In this document: one piece after another, positions 36,541 through 46,280 of the stretch
Layout of the letters: each line of letters opens with the position of its first letter
Numbering within the stretch: the first letter of the stretch is position 1
Assembly (NCBI GenBank): GCA_937888905.1
Contig: CALATA010000022.1
Span: 62,001 to 126,000 of the forward strand
Origin: Terrimonas sp937888905
GTDB lineage: Bacteria; Bacteroidota; Bacteroidia; Chitinophagales; Chitinophagaceae
Reading direction: 5' to 3'
DNA: 64,000 nt
Notes under the pieces: generated by a model
Told to the model about the DNA's origin: nothing
Database searches by the model: none
What the model saw: only the letters and a program-made list of their open reading frames with translations
Translations under genes and position numbers: made by a program

Positions 36541-36574
36541 ATTAAATTTGGCTAATATGACAGCCAAATCTAAT
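36541..36574. promoter_or_regulatory. Inverted repeat before the ABC-3C operon
   Basis: Arms ATTAAATTTGGCT and AGCCAAATCTAAT match at 12 of 13 positions with an eight-base centre. It ends six bases before the first ATG, where a repressor would block expression. Alternatively a translational hairpin. Confidence 0.65.
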
Positions 36575-36579
36575 TTATA

Positions 36580-37536
36580 ATGTACGTAACCACCTATAGC
36601 TCTTTTAATGGTAATAGTTGGGAAACCATGATGCAAGTGGTTTTTAAGAACCGTTACAAAGACGTCGATTATCACAGGATCAAACCATCACCAGGAGATT
36701 TTGGAATAGAAGGTTTTACAAGAGATGGATTAGTTTTTCAATGCTATTGTCCGGATACACACATAAATGATGATCGTTTATATGAAAAGCAACGCGACAA
36801 GATTACAGAAGATCTAAAAAAAATATCTATTTACGAACAGGAACTCATAAAAATATTAGGAGGGATTAAAATAAAGAAGTGGATTTTCGTAACCCCTAAA
36901 ATGGGGCATAATAAGTTAATTACGCATTGTAATTCGAAGCGTGATGAGATTCGAGCATTGAATTTATCTACCCTAGACTCTGACTTTGATGTTATTATTC
37001 ATGAAGGAGATCATTACAATAAAGAAATTGGAGCATATTTAAATGATGGAAATCAAAAATTTTCTCTCACACCAGAAAAAGGCACGGATGAACAGAGTAA
37101 TGTTGTTGCGTGGAAGGATACCAAAATTGATCTGGTTAACAATGCCATTACAAAAAATGAGATTAGATTATCCACTAGACTGCCTAATCCAGATCCTCAA
37201 AAAGTAAATGAATTGACAAATGAAACTGTAAAAAAATTCTTAAATGGTGAGTCCATGTTACGTACATGGCAGGACATGCATCCTGAAAATCATCAGAGAT
37301 TTACTGAATTGTTGTCAAGTCTGGAAGAGGAATTGAAAGAAAAGTGCTTGTTAAATAACGATGCTCCTCAAGATTTTGTTGATAGGATTACAATTGATAT
37401 AGAGGGCAAAATTATAGATGCATTCCGTTTTCTTGAAATGTCAAGTGTGACCAGACTTAAGAATTACGCTGTTTCTTATTGGTTGTTGAACTGTTCATTA
37501 TATTTCGAATCAACAAATGTAAATAATGGTCAATAA
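36580..37536 (+). CDS. ABC-3C system protein with REase-like N-terminus
   Basis: 318 residues. Residues 1-150 have a restriction-endonuclease-fold pattern: a Glu in SWETMM (E15), GDFGIEGFTRDG (D40, E44) and LVFQCYCP (Q54-C-Y56). In active PD-(D/E)XK nucleases the last position is Lys; here it is Tyr, so cutting may be lost or the site may differ. The GD..(I/C)(E/D)G...FQ.Y.P signature is one I associate with ABC-3C effector components. Residues 150-318 are helical with no known motif. The stop overlaps the next start by 11 bases, so translation is coupled. The operon is AT-rich against its surroundings. Confidence 0.75.
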   Translation: MYVTTYSSFNGNSWETMMQVVFKNRYKDVDYHRIKPSPGDFGIEGFTRDGLVFQCYCPDTHINDDRLYEKQRDKITEDLKKISIYEQELIKILGGIKIKKWIFVTPKMGHNKLITHCNSKRDEIRALNLSTLDSDFDVIIHEGDHYNKEIGAYLNDGNQKFSLTPEKGTDEQSNVVAWKDTKIDLVNNAITKNEIRLSTRLPNPDPQKVNELTNETVKKFLNGESMLRTWQDMHPENHQRFTELLSSLEEELKEKCLLNNDAPQDFVDRITIDIEGKIIDAFRFLEMSSVTRLKNYAVSYWLLNCSLYFESTNVNNGQ

Positions 37537-37993
37537 TATATCTATGCGAGGCATGTTTCGGCGCCGAAAAATGCCTCTCAGTCCTGACTACCGACCACTT
37601 TACAAAATTTCAACTGTATGCATAATATTAGATTTGGCAAGTACGGGAGCAAAATCTTCGTTAAACAGATTACATTTTTTAATATGGGCTGTGCGCTCAG
37701 AGAAAAGCAGACAATTTATTCGATCTACTTTAGCTAATCTGGAAGAAGTTCCTGTTTTTACTTGGGGTGTGGAACCTGCTCTTAACAAGGCGCTTGCTCT
37801 AGGTGTGGCCGAAGGATTGTGGAATGTTGATGGCAGAATGTATGTTTTAACAGAATTGGGTAAAAAATTAAGTAAATCTATTTTATCGACATCAGGTCTT
37901 TTCGAAGATGAAATTTTATTGCTTAAAGAGATAGGGAAAAGAGGAGTGACAGAAGCTTTAATTAACACGCTTACAAAAAAAGCAAATGAATAG
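37526..37993 (+). CDS. ABC-3C middle component-like protein
   Basis: 155 residues, no signal peptide or membrane helix. A winged-helix-like segment is seen in FLIWAVRSEKSRQFIRSTLANL and ALALGVAEGLWNVDGRMYVLTELGKKLSKS. Position between the effector-like and ATPase genes with overlaps on both sides (11 and 8 bases) is the arrangement of ABC-3C middle components, which are thought to link sensor and effector. Assignment is by context and shape, not by a unique motif. The Met at 37544 is another possible start. Confidence 0.7.
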   Translation: MVNNISMRGMFRRRKMPLSPDYRPLYKISTVCIILDLASTGAKSSLNRLHFLIWAVRSEKSRQFIRSTLANLEEVPVFTWGVEPALNKALALGVAEGLWNVDGRMYVLTELGKKLSKSILSTSGLFEDEILLLKEIGKRGVTEALINTLTKKANE

Positions 37994-40073
37994 CATGCTC
38001 CATATAAATGCAATAAAAGCAATTATAAATTCCGAATCTGGAATTTTTGAAGGACAAATAGCTTTCCAAAGAGGATTAAATATTGTTAGAGCTAACAATA
38101 CATCGGGAAAGAGTTCAATTTTCGGAGCGTTGTTGTTTGGTTTAGGTTTTGAAGAACTACTAGGAGGAAGAAATGATAAGGCACTTCAATCAGTTTTTAA
38201 ATCGACTGTTAAAGAAATTGTCGGCCCGGATAAAGAGGAAATTGAATATACTGTTTTGCAATCAGACATTTTTTTAGAATTTTCAAATGGAGAATCAACA
38301 ATTACGACTCGAAGGTTTGGTCGAAACGATAAAGTAAAGACTCAAGCAGTTGAGGTTATTTTAGGGCCTGCTATCTCTAACCCTAATGGTGATTACGAAA
38401 GAAAAGGGATGTATGTTCATGATGCTGGAGCAGCTTCAAACGAAGAACTAGGTTTTCATGCTTTTTTAGAAGAGTTCTTACAGGTCAAACTTCCAGAAGT
38501 AATAAATCAGGATGGGAAAAGAGTGAAGTTATATTTCCCGTTAATTGCTGCTGCACATTTTATCGAGCAAAAAGCAGGTTGGTCTGATTATTTCAATAAT
38601 ATGCCATTTTACGGAATTAGAGATTCTGCTGGAAAGGTTTTTGAGTATATTCTTGGATTCGAGGTCTTCGGTATAGCAGCAAATCGTCAAGAGATTTTAA
38701 ATAATTTAAGAGAGGTAACCGAGGAGTGGAAACTTCAGGTTGACAAAATTAAAGCGATTGCTAATAAAGGTGGCGGTGATGTCGTAGGAATTCCAGATCA
38801 ACCGGAAATATTGTCAAAAGCAGTTAAGCCGTATTTTAGACTTTTTCGTGGAGATCGACACTTTTTGCTGGAGGAGTTAATTAAGGAGCGATCACAGGAG
38901 TTATCTGAACTACAAAACGATATCAATACTCCCCTAAACATTAATTTGAACAAGCTGCAAAATAGCCTGAACTCTAGCAAAGAGTTGGTGGAAAAGTATG
39001 AGGTATTATATGAAAGTGTAAATTCAGATGCTGCTCAAGATCGTGAGACATATCGACAATATTCTGCTCAGCTGAAAAGCGTTGACGAGGACATTAAGAA
39101 AAACAAGAATGCAGAGAAGTTAGAGAAATTAGGGTTAGATGCCAACCTAAAAATAAGTAAAGGATATTGTCCAGCATGTAATCAGGTGATTGAGGACTCC
39201 TTGCTCTCTGAACATGTTCACGCGATTCCAATGAGAATTGATGAAAACCTCGAATATCTTGAAGCACAACGGAAGATGATTTTGGCCTTTCTGAATAATT
39301 TACAAGAGGAATACAATGAAAAAGTATCTAAGATAAATTCAATTGAAGATGCTATAGCTGAGGGACGAAGAAAAATTAGATCATTGAGGCGTGATTTGAT
39401 TGCCGATGATCGCTTACCCTCACAGGAACTTATTGAGAGAAAAGTTATCTTAGAGAGGGAGGTTAGCTTCTTATATAAAACTAGAATTGAGTTTGAGGAA
39501 GCAATTCAGCAATTATATTTAATTAGTAATAAATTTGAAGTAGTTAAAGGCAGGCAGTCTAAACTTCCAAAAGAATATTTATCACAATCTGATAGTAATA
39601 AACTCCTTTCATTTGAAAACATATATAAGAAATTACTTTTCAATTTTGGTTACTCGACTCGGCCAGTCCAGCTAATTAGAATTTCGCCTGACAATTATTT
39701 ACCTGGATATGAGGTTAAGTTAGAAAATAGCGCCTCTAAATATGTAGATATACGCTTTGAGTCATCTGCGAGCGATTTTATTAGGTCCCAGTGGGCATAT
39801 TATACTGCTTTGTGTCAATCCTCCCTCGAAAATGGGGGAAACCATTTCGGAGTACTTGTATTTGATGAGCCTCAACAACAATCAGCATCTACGGTTAACT
39901 TTCGCTCATTTTTGAATGAGCTTGAAGGAATGTCGAAGAATCAGATAATCATTTTTGCATCATTTCAGAACTCAGATAAGGACTTCCAAGATGCGACAAG
40001 AGATCTTAAAAGGACTAAGGTTTTTGATTTTGCTAAGACAAATAATATGGTTATAAGAAGGAAGTTAGAATAA
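37986..40073 (+). CDS. Rad50/SMC-like ABC ATPase of ABC-3C system
   Basis: 695 residues. Walker A is RANNTSGKSS (residues 35-44), preceded by an SMC-type first strand. A long coiled-coil middle (about 230-560) is split by a zinc-hook-like CPAC at residues 395-398 (GYCPACNQVI). Walker B VLVFDEP is near residue 624 and is followed by a FASF end strand. No second CXXC is seen, so dimerisation would use one CxxC per chain, as in Rad50. It should sense nucleic acid or phage structures and activate the first protein. A later Met (37995) is a possible start. Last gene of the operon. Confidence 0.82.
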   Translation: MNSMLHINAIKAIINSESGIFEGQIAFQRGLNIVRANNTSGKSSIFGALLFGLGFEELLGGRNDKALQSVFKSTVKEIVGPDKEEIEYTVLQSDIFLEFSNGESTITTRRFGRNDKVKTQAVEVILGPAISNPNGDYERKGMYVHDAGAASNEELGFHAFLEEFLQVKLPEVINQDGKRVKLYFPLIAAAHFIEQKAGWSDYFNNMPFYGIRDSAGKVFEYILGFEVFGIAANRQEILNNLREVTEEWKLQVDKIKAIANKGGGDVVGIPDQPEILSKAVKPYFRLFRGDRHFLLEELIKERSQELSELQNDINTPLNINLNKLQNSLNSSKELVEKYEVLYESVNSDAAQDRETYRQYSAQLKSVDEDIKKNKNAEKLEKLGLDANLKISKGYCPACNQVIEDSLLSEHVHAIPMRIDENLEYLEAQRKMILAFLNNLQEEYNEKVSKINSIEDAIAEGRRKIRSLRRDLIADDRLPSQELIERKVILEREVSFLYKTRIEFEEAIQQLYLISNKFEVVKGRQSKLPKEYLSQSDSNKLLSFENIYKKLLFNFGYSTRPVQLIRISPDNYLPGYEVKLENSASKYVDIRFESSASDFIRSQWAYYTALCQSSLENGGNHFGVLVFDEPQQQSASTVNFRSFLNELEGMSKNQIIIFASFQNSDKDFQDATRDLKRTKVFDFAKTNNMVIRRKLE

Positions 40074-40156
40074 ATAATCATTTATATAAATAATTGAATC
40101 GGTAGTTTGTAAAACTCAACTTTCAACAATACTTGTTTTCATTTGTAATAGCTACT

Positions 40157-41322
40157 AGTTGATCTGACAGATTAGGATTATTTATTTTTAATTTTCAAAA
40201 GGGTTGGATTAAAATTTAGGCAGCTGTTGAGGTTTGATCAAGCTGCTTTTGTTTTGCCAAGTTAAGTGATTCGACAAAAGTTTCCATTGGTGTTTTACCA
40301 AAACAATACCGTCCGCTGTGAGGACGTTCGTGATTCTAATGCTGCAGCCAGTCATCGAGGTCAGCTTGAAGGGCTTCGAGGTCTTGATAAAGCTTTTTGC
40401 GGAAAGTAACAGCGTAAAACTCATCTTGCATCGTGCGGTGTAATCGCTCGCAGATCCCATTGCTTTGCGGATGACGCACTTTGGTCGATATTTTCAAGTT
40501 GCAGATATAGCTCATACTCATGGTTTTCCGGCCTGCCATTGAACTCGGTTCCCGATCGGTCAGCATTCTTAAAACAGGTATTTCCTGCTGTTCAAAGAAT
40601 GGAAGTACCCGGTCATTGAGTACATCGGCCGAAGTGATAGCATGCTTGCTGGTATAGAGTTTTGCAAAGGCAACGCGGCTGTAGGTATCGATAACTGTTT
40701 GCTGGTAAATACGCCCCACGCCTTTAATAGTGCCTACGCAATAGGTGTCCTGGGCAACCAGGTAACCGAGATGTACTGTTTCAATTTCGCCATGGGCTTC
40801 CTGTTTTTCCCGCTTCCGTTCCATCGCGATAACCTGAGCTTCGGTCAGGATCAGGCCATCCTTTGCCACCCGCTCTTCCAGCGCTTTCAAGCTCTTCTCA
40901 AAGATTTCCAGATCGTGGCGCTGCCAAACACAGCGAACACCAGCAGCAGAAATGAAGATGCCTTTCTTTCGCAGCTCATTACAAGCGCGGGATTGGCCAT
41001 AGGCCGGGTAGTCAAAAGCCATCTTCACAACAGCTTCTTCTACCTCTGGTTCCACCCTGTTTTTTGGAATAGGTTTACGACGGCTGATCTCCCGTAACGC
41101 TTCTTCACCGCCTGTGTGATAGAGCTCTTTGATTCGATAGAAGCTATCCCGGCTTGTTCCCATCAGCTTGCAGGCACGCGTTACATTGTTCAATTGTTCG
41201 GCTAAATTGAGCAGCCCAACTCGAGATTTGATTAACTCAGTTTCAGAGTTCATGATCTGACATTTTGGGGTTGTTATATTAAGTGTGGTTACTTAAATTT
41301 AATCCCAATTCTCAGATCAACT
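40157..41322 (-). mobile_element. Decayed IS481-type insertion sequence
   Basis: Terminal inverted repeats begin AGTTGATCTGA at 40157 and at 41322 (reverse complement), followed on both sides by a diverged match (..ATTAGGATTA and ..ATTGGGATTA). The only gene is a disrupted IS481-like transposase. No target-site duplication could be confirmed. It lies just downstream of the ABC-3C operon and separates it from the KAP gene. It is probably immobile by itself. Confidence 0.8.
40216..41253 (-). pseudogene. IS481 transposase pseudogene
   Basis: The first part is an intact HTH and DDE region: ACKLMGTSRDSFYRIKE, then QDTYCVGTIKGVG and VIDTYSRVAFAKLY. From MLTDR to TKVRHPQSNG, roughly 25 codons are out of frame: the alternative frame gives GTEFNGRPENHEYELYLQLE, the usual IS481 sequence. 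So one base was lost near 40548 and five near 40487, which restores the frame but changes residues after the second Asp. A TAG at 40336 then replaces the Tyr codon before NHERPHSGRYCFGKTP; the old frame runs on to 40216. Clearly inactive. Confidence 0.88.
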
Positions 41323-41466
41323 CTTAACTTCTACATTTCATTCCTCCCTATTAGTTCTTAATAAAGGATATATATAGTTTCACCACTAACTGTCAGTTCG
41401 ATAAAAAAAGTAAAAGCAACATTTGTAACGTTTTCATTGTAACATATTGGCATTTATAATGAGCGG

Positions 41467-44079
41467 TTAATCTTCTTGATGACTAATTCTCTTTTCAACT
41501 GGGATTACTTCAAAGAAATTTATTGGCACACCATTTTCTTTATTTTCAGTCAATAAATGATAGAATCTAAGAAACTCATCTTTGTATTTCGATTCTTCAT
41601 CGTAACCTATGAGGATATTAATAAAAGATTCAATTGAACCAAATACTGTTGGAATAGTATTTTCAAGTGTAAAGCTTTTGTCGAATGGCGTCTGGCGTAT
41701 TGAGAATAGTAGAAATCCATCTAGGTCGTGTTCTAGTATAAATGCTCTGATCAAAGCAATGGCTTCATTGTTCTTGGAATAACCTATACTATGCACATTA
41801 CCTTGTAACGGGGTTGTTTTTCTAATTTCACATCGCATAAAATGCCACCACAATTCCTTATTAAAGTCTGTAGAATGCGCAAGAGCATTTTTAAAGTTTT
41901 CAAGCAATAAATTCTCGAGTTCACTATCTTCAATAATATCGACCATTAAATAGTGATTGTCATGCAGTATTGAGCTAACAAAATCGTTTGTATAAGTATA
42001 AGTCTTGTTGTTTGTCTTCAAAATTTGTAACAAAAAGTTTCTATACTTAGTTAAACTGCCGTCGTATAATTGTATGCGACTTTGCTTCCCTAATACTGTC
42101 GCTAGAGCTTTTCCGTTGTAACGAATTTGTTCAAATCTGCTGTTTTCGTCTTTGTTTGGATGTGGAAGATTTGCAAAATGGAATATACCCTTTATAATTT
42201 TTTCAAAATCTTCTGTGTTGTCAAATTCTTTTATCGCTTCAAATCTTTCCAAGATATCTACTAAAATGTCTTCATTTTTGCCTAAGCTGGTCAATTTTGA
42301 AAGAAACTCTTCTGTTGATGAATTCCTCATTTTGCTAAATTCAATATTTGACAATCTTCCAGTAATTCCCAAGATAAAGTACCTATCTATCATGGAAGGG
42401 CGCAAGACAGATAGGTGGCCATCGATACCCTTGACTCTTGTACTAAGAAATGTATTGCCCGGAGGGAATATACTCCAAAATGCCTGGTAAATTGTACGAG
42501 TTTCAGAAGGATTTAGTTTGTATTCGTCCTGTCGTTTTTCTATAAAATCTGCTAAGACCGGATCTCCGGTTCTTTTGTTGTTTTTATCTAATTTGCATTT
42601 AAGAGAATAGTAAGGTCTATATTCAGTTACGTTTCTGTCTTCATCGTCGGTTGTTAATAATACATCTCTGTTCCTATAAATTGTTAAAAAGAGCTCGGGG
42701 TGCTTAAATCTAATTAATTCAAGATTATAAAAGTCCGGGAAATATATTTCGTCTTTCACAAATTCGTAATTCAACATAAACGAATTTACAAAGCGAACCA
42801 CATCTCGCATATTGCGTACAAATAGAGTAGTTAAATCGGAGTCACCGTATTCGATAAACTGAAAACCCTTTTCCGATAGATATTGGTAACCTTCTTTTCC
42901 ATTTTTTGTAAGCAACGGCATAATTCGCTTACTAACTTCCGATTGAATAATCTTTTCTGAAATAGGAGGAAGCGTAAACTCAAGTTGAAATATTTTTTCC
43001 AGGAAAGAATGAGTGTTATATGGATTGATTTCCTGTATAGCATTGAGTACATAATTGCGATCATATGCTACTATAAAGAAAGTGTTGGAGAAGTTGGCAG
43101 TGTTTCTAATTAACCGAATTACCTCATAAATTTCTCTTTTGTCAAGTCTGTCTAAATCGTCAATAAAAATAATTATTTTCTTATCAATATTTAATATTTC
43201 TTTATTTATGTTATCGTACTGACTTACAATGCTTCTCTCTTTAATTAATAGTTCAGTGAAATTTCGTACACTATTGACCTGATCGCCACTTACTCCCTTA
43301 AGAAGATTGCCGGCATATTCCGCTAAATTGTTATTAATGGTAAAACTGAATTGTTTTAATTGCTCCTTCAATAAACTAAATAAAGTTTCAATTATTTGAC
43401 TTGTTCCACCGCATTTCCAGACATTGAAATCCAGCAAGATATAGTCTGGGGCGTTAAATTTTAGTTTTAGTGAATTTAAAGCAGTGGTTTTGCCAGCCCC
43501 CCAACTAGCTACTAAGGCTATCGGAAATGATCCATTCTTTGACGTTGTAGATTTTATTGTTTCTGCGATTTTTTGGATAAACCTGGAACGATCTAGTAGA
43601 TCATTTTTTTCTATTATGGTAGGCTCGTCAACAATAAAACCAATCTGAGAAGCCTTTATTGATGGCTTTACTTTTTGTCGGAATAAATATCCTAATATTA
43701 AAGTCAGTATGGGAGAATATGAAAATAGGTCCATCAGTTTAATCTCATGAATGAAACTTACTGGCGTAAAGTAAAAAGCAGTACTAAGAATCCTATAGCT
43801 GGTATAAATAATTGTCCAAGTTAAGGTGAGACATATCCATTTGCTTGGTAGCTTAACCCTATTGGCATTTTTAATTGCGAATGGAATAGTGAATACTAAA
43901 GTAATTGTAAGTATTGCGATATCATAATAAATACTTGGTGTCGAAATATAGGAGAGTACTGGTTGAACAAGTAGGGTGTTTATTAACTTATCAATTGCAC
44001 CTTTGAGAAGTACAAAGATGCAAATCGGGAGTATTACACACCATAGGATATTCTTCCAAACTTTACTTTTCTGGTTCAT
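41467..44079 (-). CDS. KAP-family P-loop NTPase, membrane-anchored
   Basis: 870 residues. Four or so transmembrane helices lie in residues 10-130 (split around residues 10-25, 50-68, 82-100 and 120-135), then a cytoplasmic KAP domain. Walker A is ASWGAGKTT (residues 191-199) and Walker B IIIFIDDLDRLD (residues 302-313). The GGTSQIIETLF and FFIVAYDRNYVLNAI segments are family-like. The C-terminal 350 residues have no recognised domain. KAP NTPases are membrane-linked and several block phages or plasmids, for example F-plasmid PifA. It is AT-rich and stands alone, next to the IS and ABC-3C operon, so a defence role is plausible. Confidence 0.87.
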   Translation of the reverse strand: MNQKSKVWKNILWCVILPICIFVLLKGAIDKLINTLLVQPVLSYISTPSIYYDIAILTITLVFTIPFAIKNANRVKLPSKWICLTLTWTIIYTSYRILSTAFYFTPVSFIHEIKLMDLFSYSPILTLILGYLFRQKVKPSIKASQIGFIVDEPTIIEKNDLLDRSRFIQKIAETIKSTTSKNGSFPIALVASWGAGKTTALNSLKLKFNAPDYILLDFNVWKCGGTSQIIETLFSLLKEQLKQFSFTINNNLAEYAGNLLKGVSGDQVNSVRNFTELLIKERSIVSQYDNINKEILNIDKKIIIFIDDLDRLDKREIYEVIRLIRNTANFSNTFFIVAYDRNYVLNAIQEINPYNTHSFLEKIFQLEFTLPPISEKIIQSEVSKRIMPLLTKNGKEGYQYLSEKGFQFIEYGDSDLTTLFVRNMRDVVRFVNSFMLNYEFVKDEIYFPDFYNLELIRFKHPELFLTIYRNRDVLLTTDDEDRNVTEYRPYYSLKCKLDKNNKRTGDPVLADFIEKRQDEYKLNPSETRTIYQAFWSIFPPGNTFLSTRVKGIDGHLSVLRPSMIDRYFILGITGRLSNIEFSKMRNSSTEEFLSKLTSLGKNEDILVDILERFEAIKEFDNTEDFEKIIKGIFHFANLPHPNKDENSRFEQIRYNGKALATVLGKQSRIQLYDGSLTKYRNFLLQILKTNNKTYTYTNDFVSSILHDNHYLMVDIIEDSELENLLLENFKNALAHSTDFNKELWWHFMRCEIRKTTPLQGNVHSIGYSKNNEAIALIRAFILEHDLDGFLLFSIRQTPFDKSFTLENTIPTVFGSIESFINILIGYDEESKYKDEFLRFYHLLTENKENGVPINFFEVIPVEKRISHQED

Positions 44080-44189
44080 TGTATTTTGAATTCAGGGTAC
44101 TTGGTCCCTTTACTGAAAATATGAAAAATCCTACTTTTAAAAGTATTAGTCGCAGACTCTTTGACTGTGCCATGCAGGCATTAATTGAT

Positions 44190-44709
44190 TTTCTGGGGTA
44201 AACCCAATCCTCGTCCTTTCTTCCCATTTCTTTGGAGCAGATTTTTCATCGAGTAAATTTTCCAGTGCATCATATGTCCGGTTAAGTTAAACATCATGTT
44301 CTCCTATTCGATGAATAATTGCTTTATTTTTTCTTTTAGATCATTTTCTGAAGTAAAATTTTTCTGATTTCAACAAAAACACGCATGATGGCAATGTTCA
44401 TGTTAACGGCTTTGTCGCTATTGAGACCCCGCTTAACATAGTAACACCCTGCTCGGTAAAAGCGTAAGGTAAGGTGCTGAGCCTTCGTTTCGTTTGCGAT
44501 GAGGTCACAATTTGTGACCTCATCGAACTCCATTCTAACTCAGTCAATTGAAACATAAAGTATACAGGAAAGCGCTTTATGTGACGTTTTACAGCCTGGT
44601 TAAGAACCTTGATACCGACTTCGTAGAGTTCTGCTAAATCAAAGTCTAACATTACTCTTTCACCTCTGATATTGTAAACTTTGTTCTGGACACTTTGAAT
44701 GATTTGCAT
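44190..44709 (-). pseudogene. ORF6N-domain protein pseudogene
   Basis: The start MQIIQSVQNKVYNIRGERVMLDFDLAELYEV is the ORF6N N-terminus, followed by NQAVKRHIKRFP and YAFTEQGVTMLSG. Then the frame breaks: the continuation LNSDKAVNMNIAIMRVFVEIRK is in another frame (to 44336). The C-terminal end, with EHD and NLLDEKSAPKKWEERTRIGF-like pieces, can be traced in further frames down to about 44190. ORF6N proteins are typically phage or island antirepressor-like. Its three or more frameshifts show loss of function. Confidence 0.75.
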
Positions 44710-45928
44710 ATTGATATATTCTAGATGGATAATTTTCAAAATCAATTCCTCTAGTTCCCTCAATAACTTCACGCAACCCCACTCGATAGTAGTGCTCTGT
44801 TGTTTGCTCTTTTTCATGACTTAGCATTTTTGACAATACGGGTCGATCAGCACCATACTGAACCCACATTTGAGCATTGGTATGCCTGCCGGTTTTGTTA
44901 CTTGGTTTGCGGATAATTCCAGCGCTTTTGGCGATTTTAGGTTTCGATTAAAGTTTTGGATTTCTACAAATGTGGGCACCGTAAACATGTGCGGATTGTC
45001 AGGATTGTTATCCCTGTACTTTTCAATAAGTAGACGCTTGTGGAAACTTAAATATCGGAATGATTGTGGCATTATCGTTTTTTATCCCGTTCGCTGATGA
45101 TATAGTGCCCCTGTTCAGTATCATTGAATAATTGGTCTTTCTTTAGTTTCTGTAACTCATTATAGCAAACGCCGGTGTAAACCCGAAAGAGAAACAAATC
45201 CCTGTCGCATTCAAAGGATTTTTCATTTTCAGTGAATGCGAGCATTTTTAGTTTCAGAATCTCTTCAACTTCCAGATGTTGGCCTTCCTTTTTCTTAGCA
45301 GTACCGACTTTGACTTCTTCAAAATACCGCACCGGTTCTGTTAGGTCCAGGAAATGGTCCTTTTTGGCTGCATGAAAAAGTACCCTTTTCAATTTGTCCC
45401 AGTAGTATTTAATAGTGACCGGGTCCATTTTGCCATTTCGACCTTTGAGATTTGATAGGTAGTTTTTGAAACGGGCTATTAAGGTCTCATCAACCTCCGA
45501 AAAGGCAATTCTTTTCTGGAAGTTGTTCAGGTGTAGCAGGCAGGCCCGGTACAGGTTGGTGCTTAATGTAGTTACGGAAATAGTCATTGAATATATTCCG
45601 TTCGCCCCCGGAGCATTAGTTCCTTTTCGATCCTGTAAAAGGTAACCGGTTTATTCTGGGTGTAATGGCGCTTAACTAGGTCATTGAGTTTATTGACCGT
45701 TTCGGCGATTTTGCAATTAATTTCAAAAAAGAAGGGATGGGTATTTTTGACCCAGTGATTATCCTTTCCCAGCCACTCCTGGACTGAGATTTTGGAGGAA
45801 ATTTCAATGGGGTAATGACGCGCCTGTTCACCGGATAAATAGACCCGCAGATGGACCCCGTAGCGGTCCAATCGGTTTGTGGCGTTACGCCAATTGTGCT
45901 TGACGGAGATCGTCGGAACTCGTATCAT
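44660..45928 (-). pseudogene. Tyrosine recombinase (integrase) pseudogene
   Basis: Four fragments in three frames together give a Bacteroidota phage-integrase-like protein. The arm-binding part (NWRNATNRLDRYGVHLRVYL) and SAM-like core (KNYLSNLKGRNGKMDPVTIKYY) are intact. The catalytic domain is divided between the frame ending at 45072 (FRVYTGVCYNEL), the frame 44821-45072 and a third one. The last has TGRHTNAQMW with the His-x-x-Arg region, and SHEKEQTTEHYYRV with the nucleophile Tyr. Each boundary is a frameshift. It stands next to the tRNA-Asn 3' end, its likely former attachment site. Confidence 0.85.
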
Positions 45929-46042
45929 AAAACCTCGTTTTTCTTACTACACGTTCAAGTTCATCCTCAAAATAAGTAAAGTTTGAACCTGGAAAAATTG
46001 AAATAAAAATGCCGGGAATTAACGAGTATCAGATGAGCAGAA

Positions 46043-46074
46043 AAACCCACGAAAGCGGCTGCTGACGTGGGTTT
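46043..46074 (-). terminator. Terminator downstream of tRNA-Asn
   Basis: AAACCCACG and CGTGGGTTT pair across 14 bases; the minus-strand side ends in TTTTT, fitting the tRNA transcript. Confidence 0.7.
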
Positions 46075-46119
46075 GACTCTTTTTACACTTTTTAAGACTT
46101 GCTGAAAAGTCCTGTTTCG

Positions 46120-46193
46120 CTCCCCCTGCCCGACTTGAACGGGCGACCCTCTGATTAACAGTCAGATGCTCTAACCAACTGAGCTAAGGAGGA
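46120..46193 (-). tRNA. tRNA-Asn (GUU)
   Basis: 74 nucleotides. The acceptor arms TCCTCCT and AGGGGGA pair with one wobble. The D-arm has AGCTCAGTTGGTTAGAGC, the anticodon loop is CTGTTAA (anticodon GTT) with stem TCTGA/TCAGA, and the T-arm is GTTCAAGTC. CCA is not encoded. The 3' end faces the broken integrase, typical of an integrated element. Confidence 0.93.
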
Positions 46194-46280
46194 ATTTCCC
46201 CTTTCGGGGCAGCAAAAATAGGGATTTTCAAACATTTAGCACAGCGAAACGCATTTTTTTTAAGACTTTTTCCACCATTC

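Noticed and set aside
35848..46119. Direct repeat of the tRNA-Asn 3' end as att site
   Set aside because: I looked for CCCGACTTGAACGGG-like copies to the left and saw none, so the left border of the island stays unknown.
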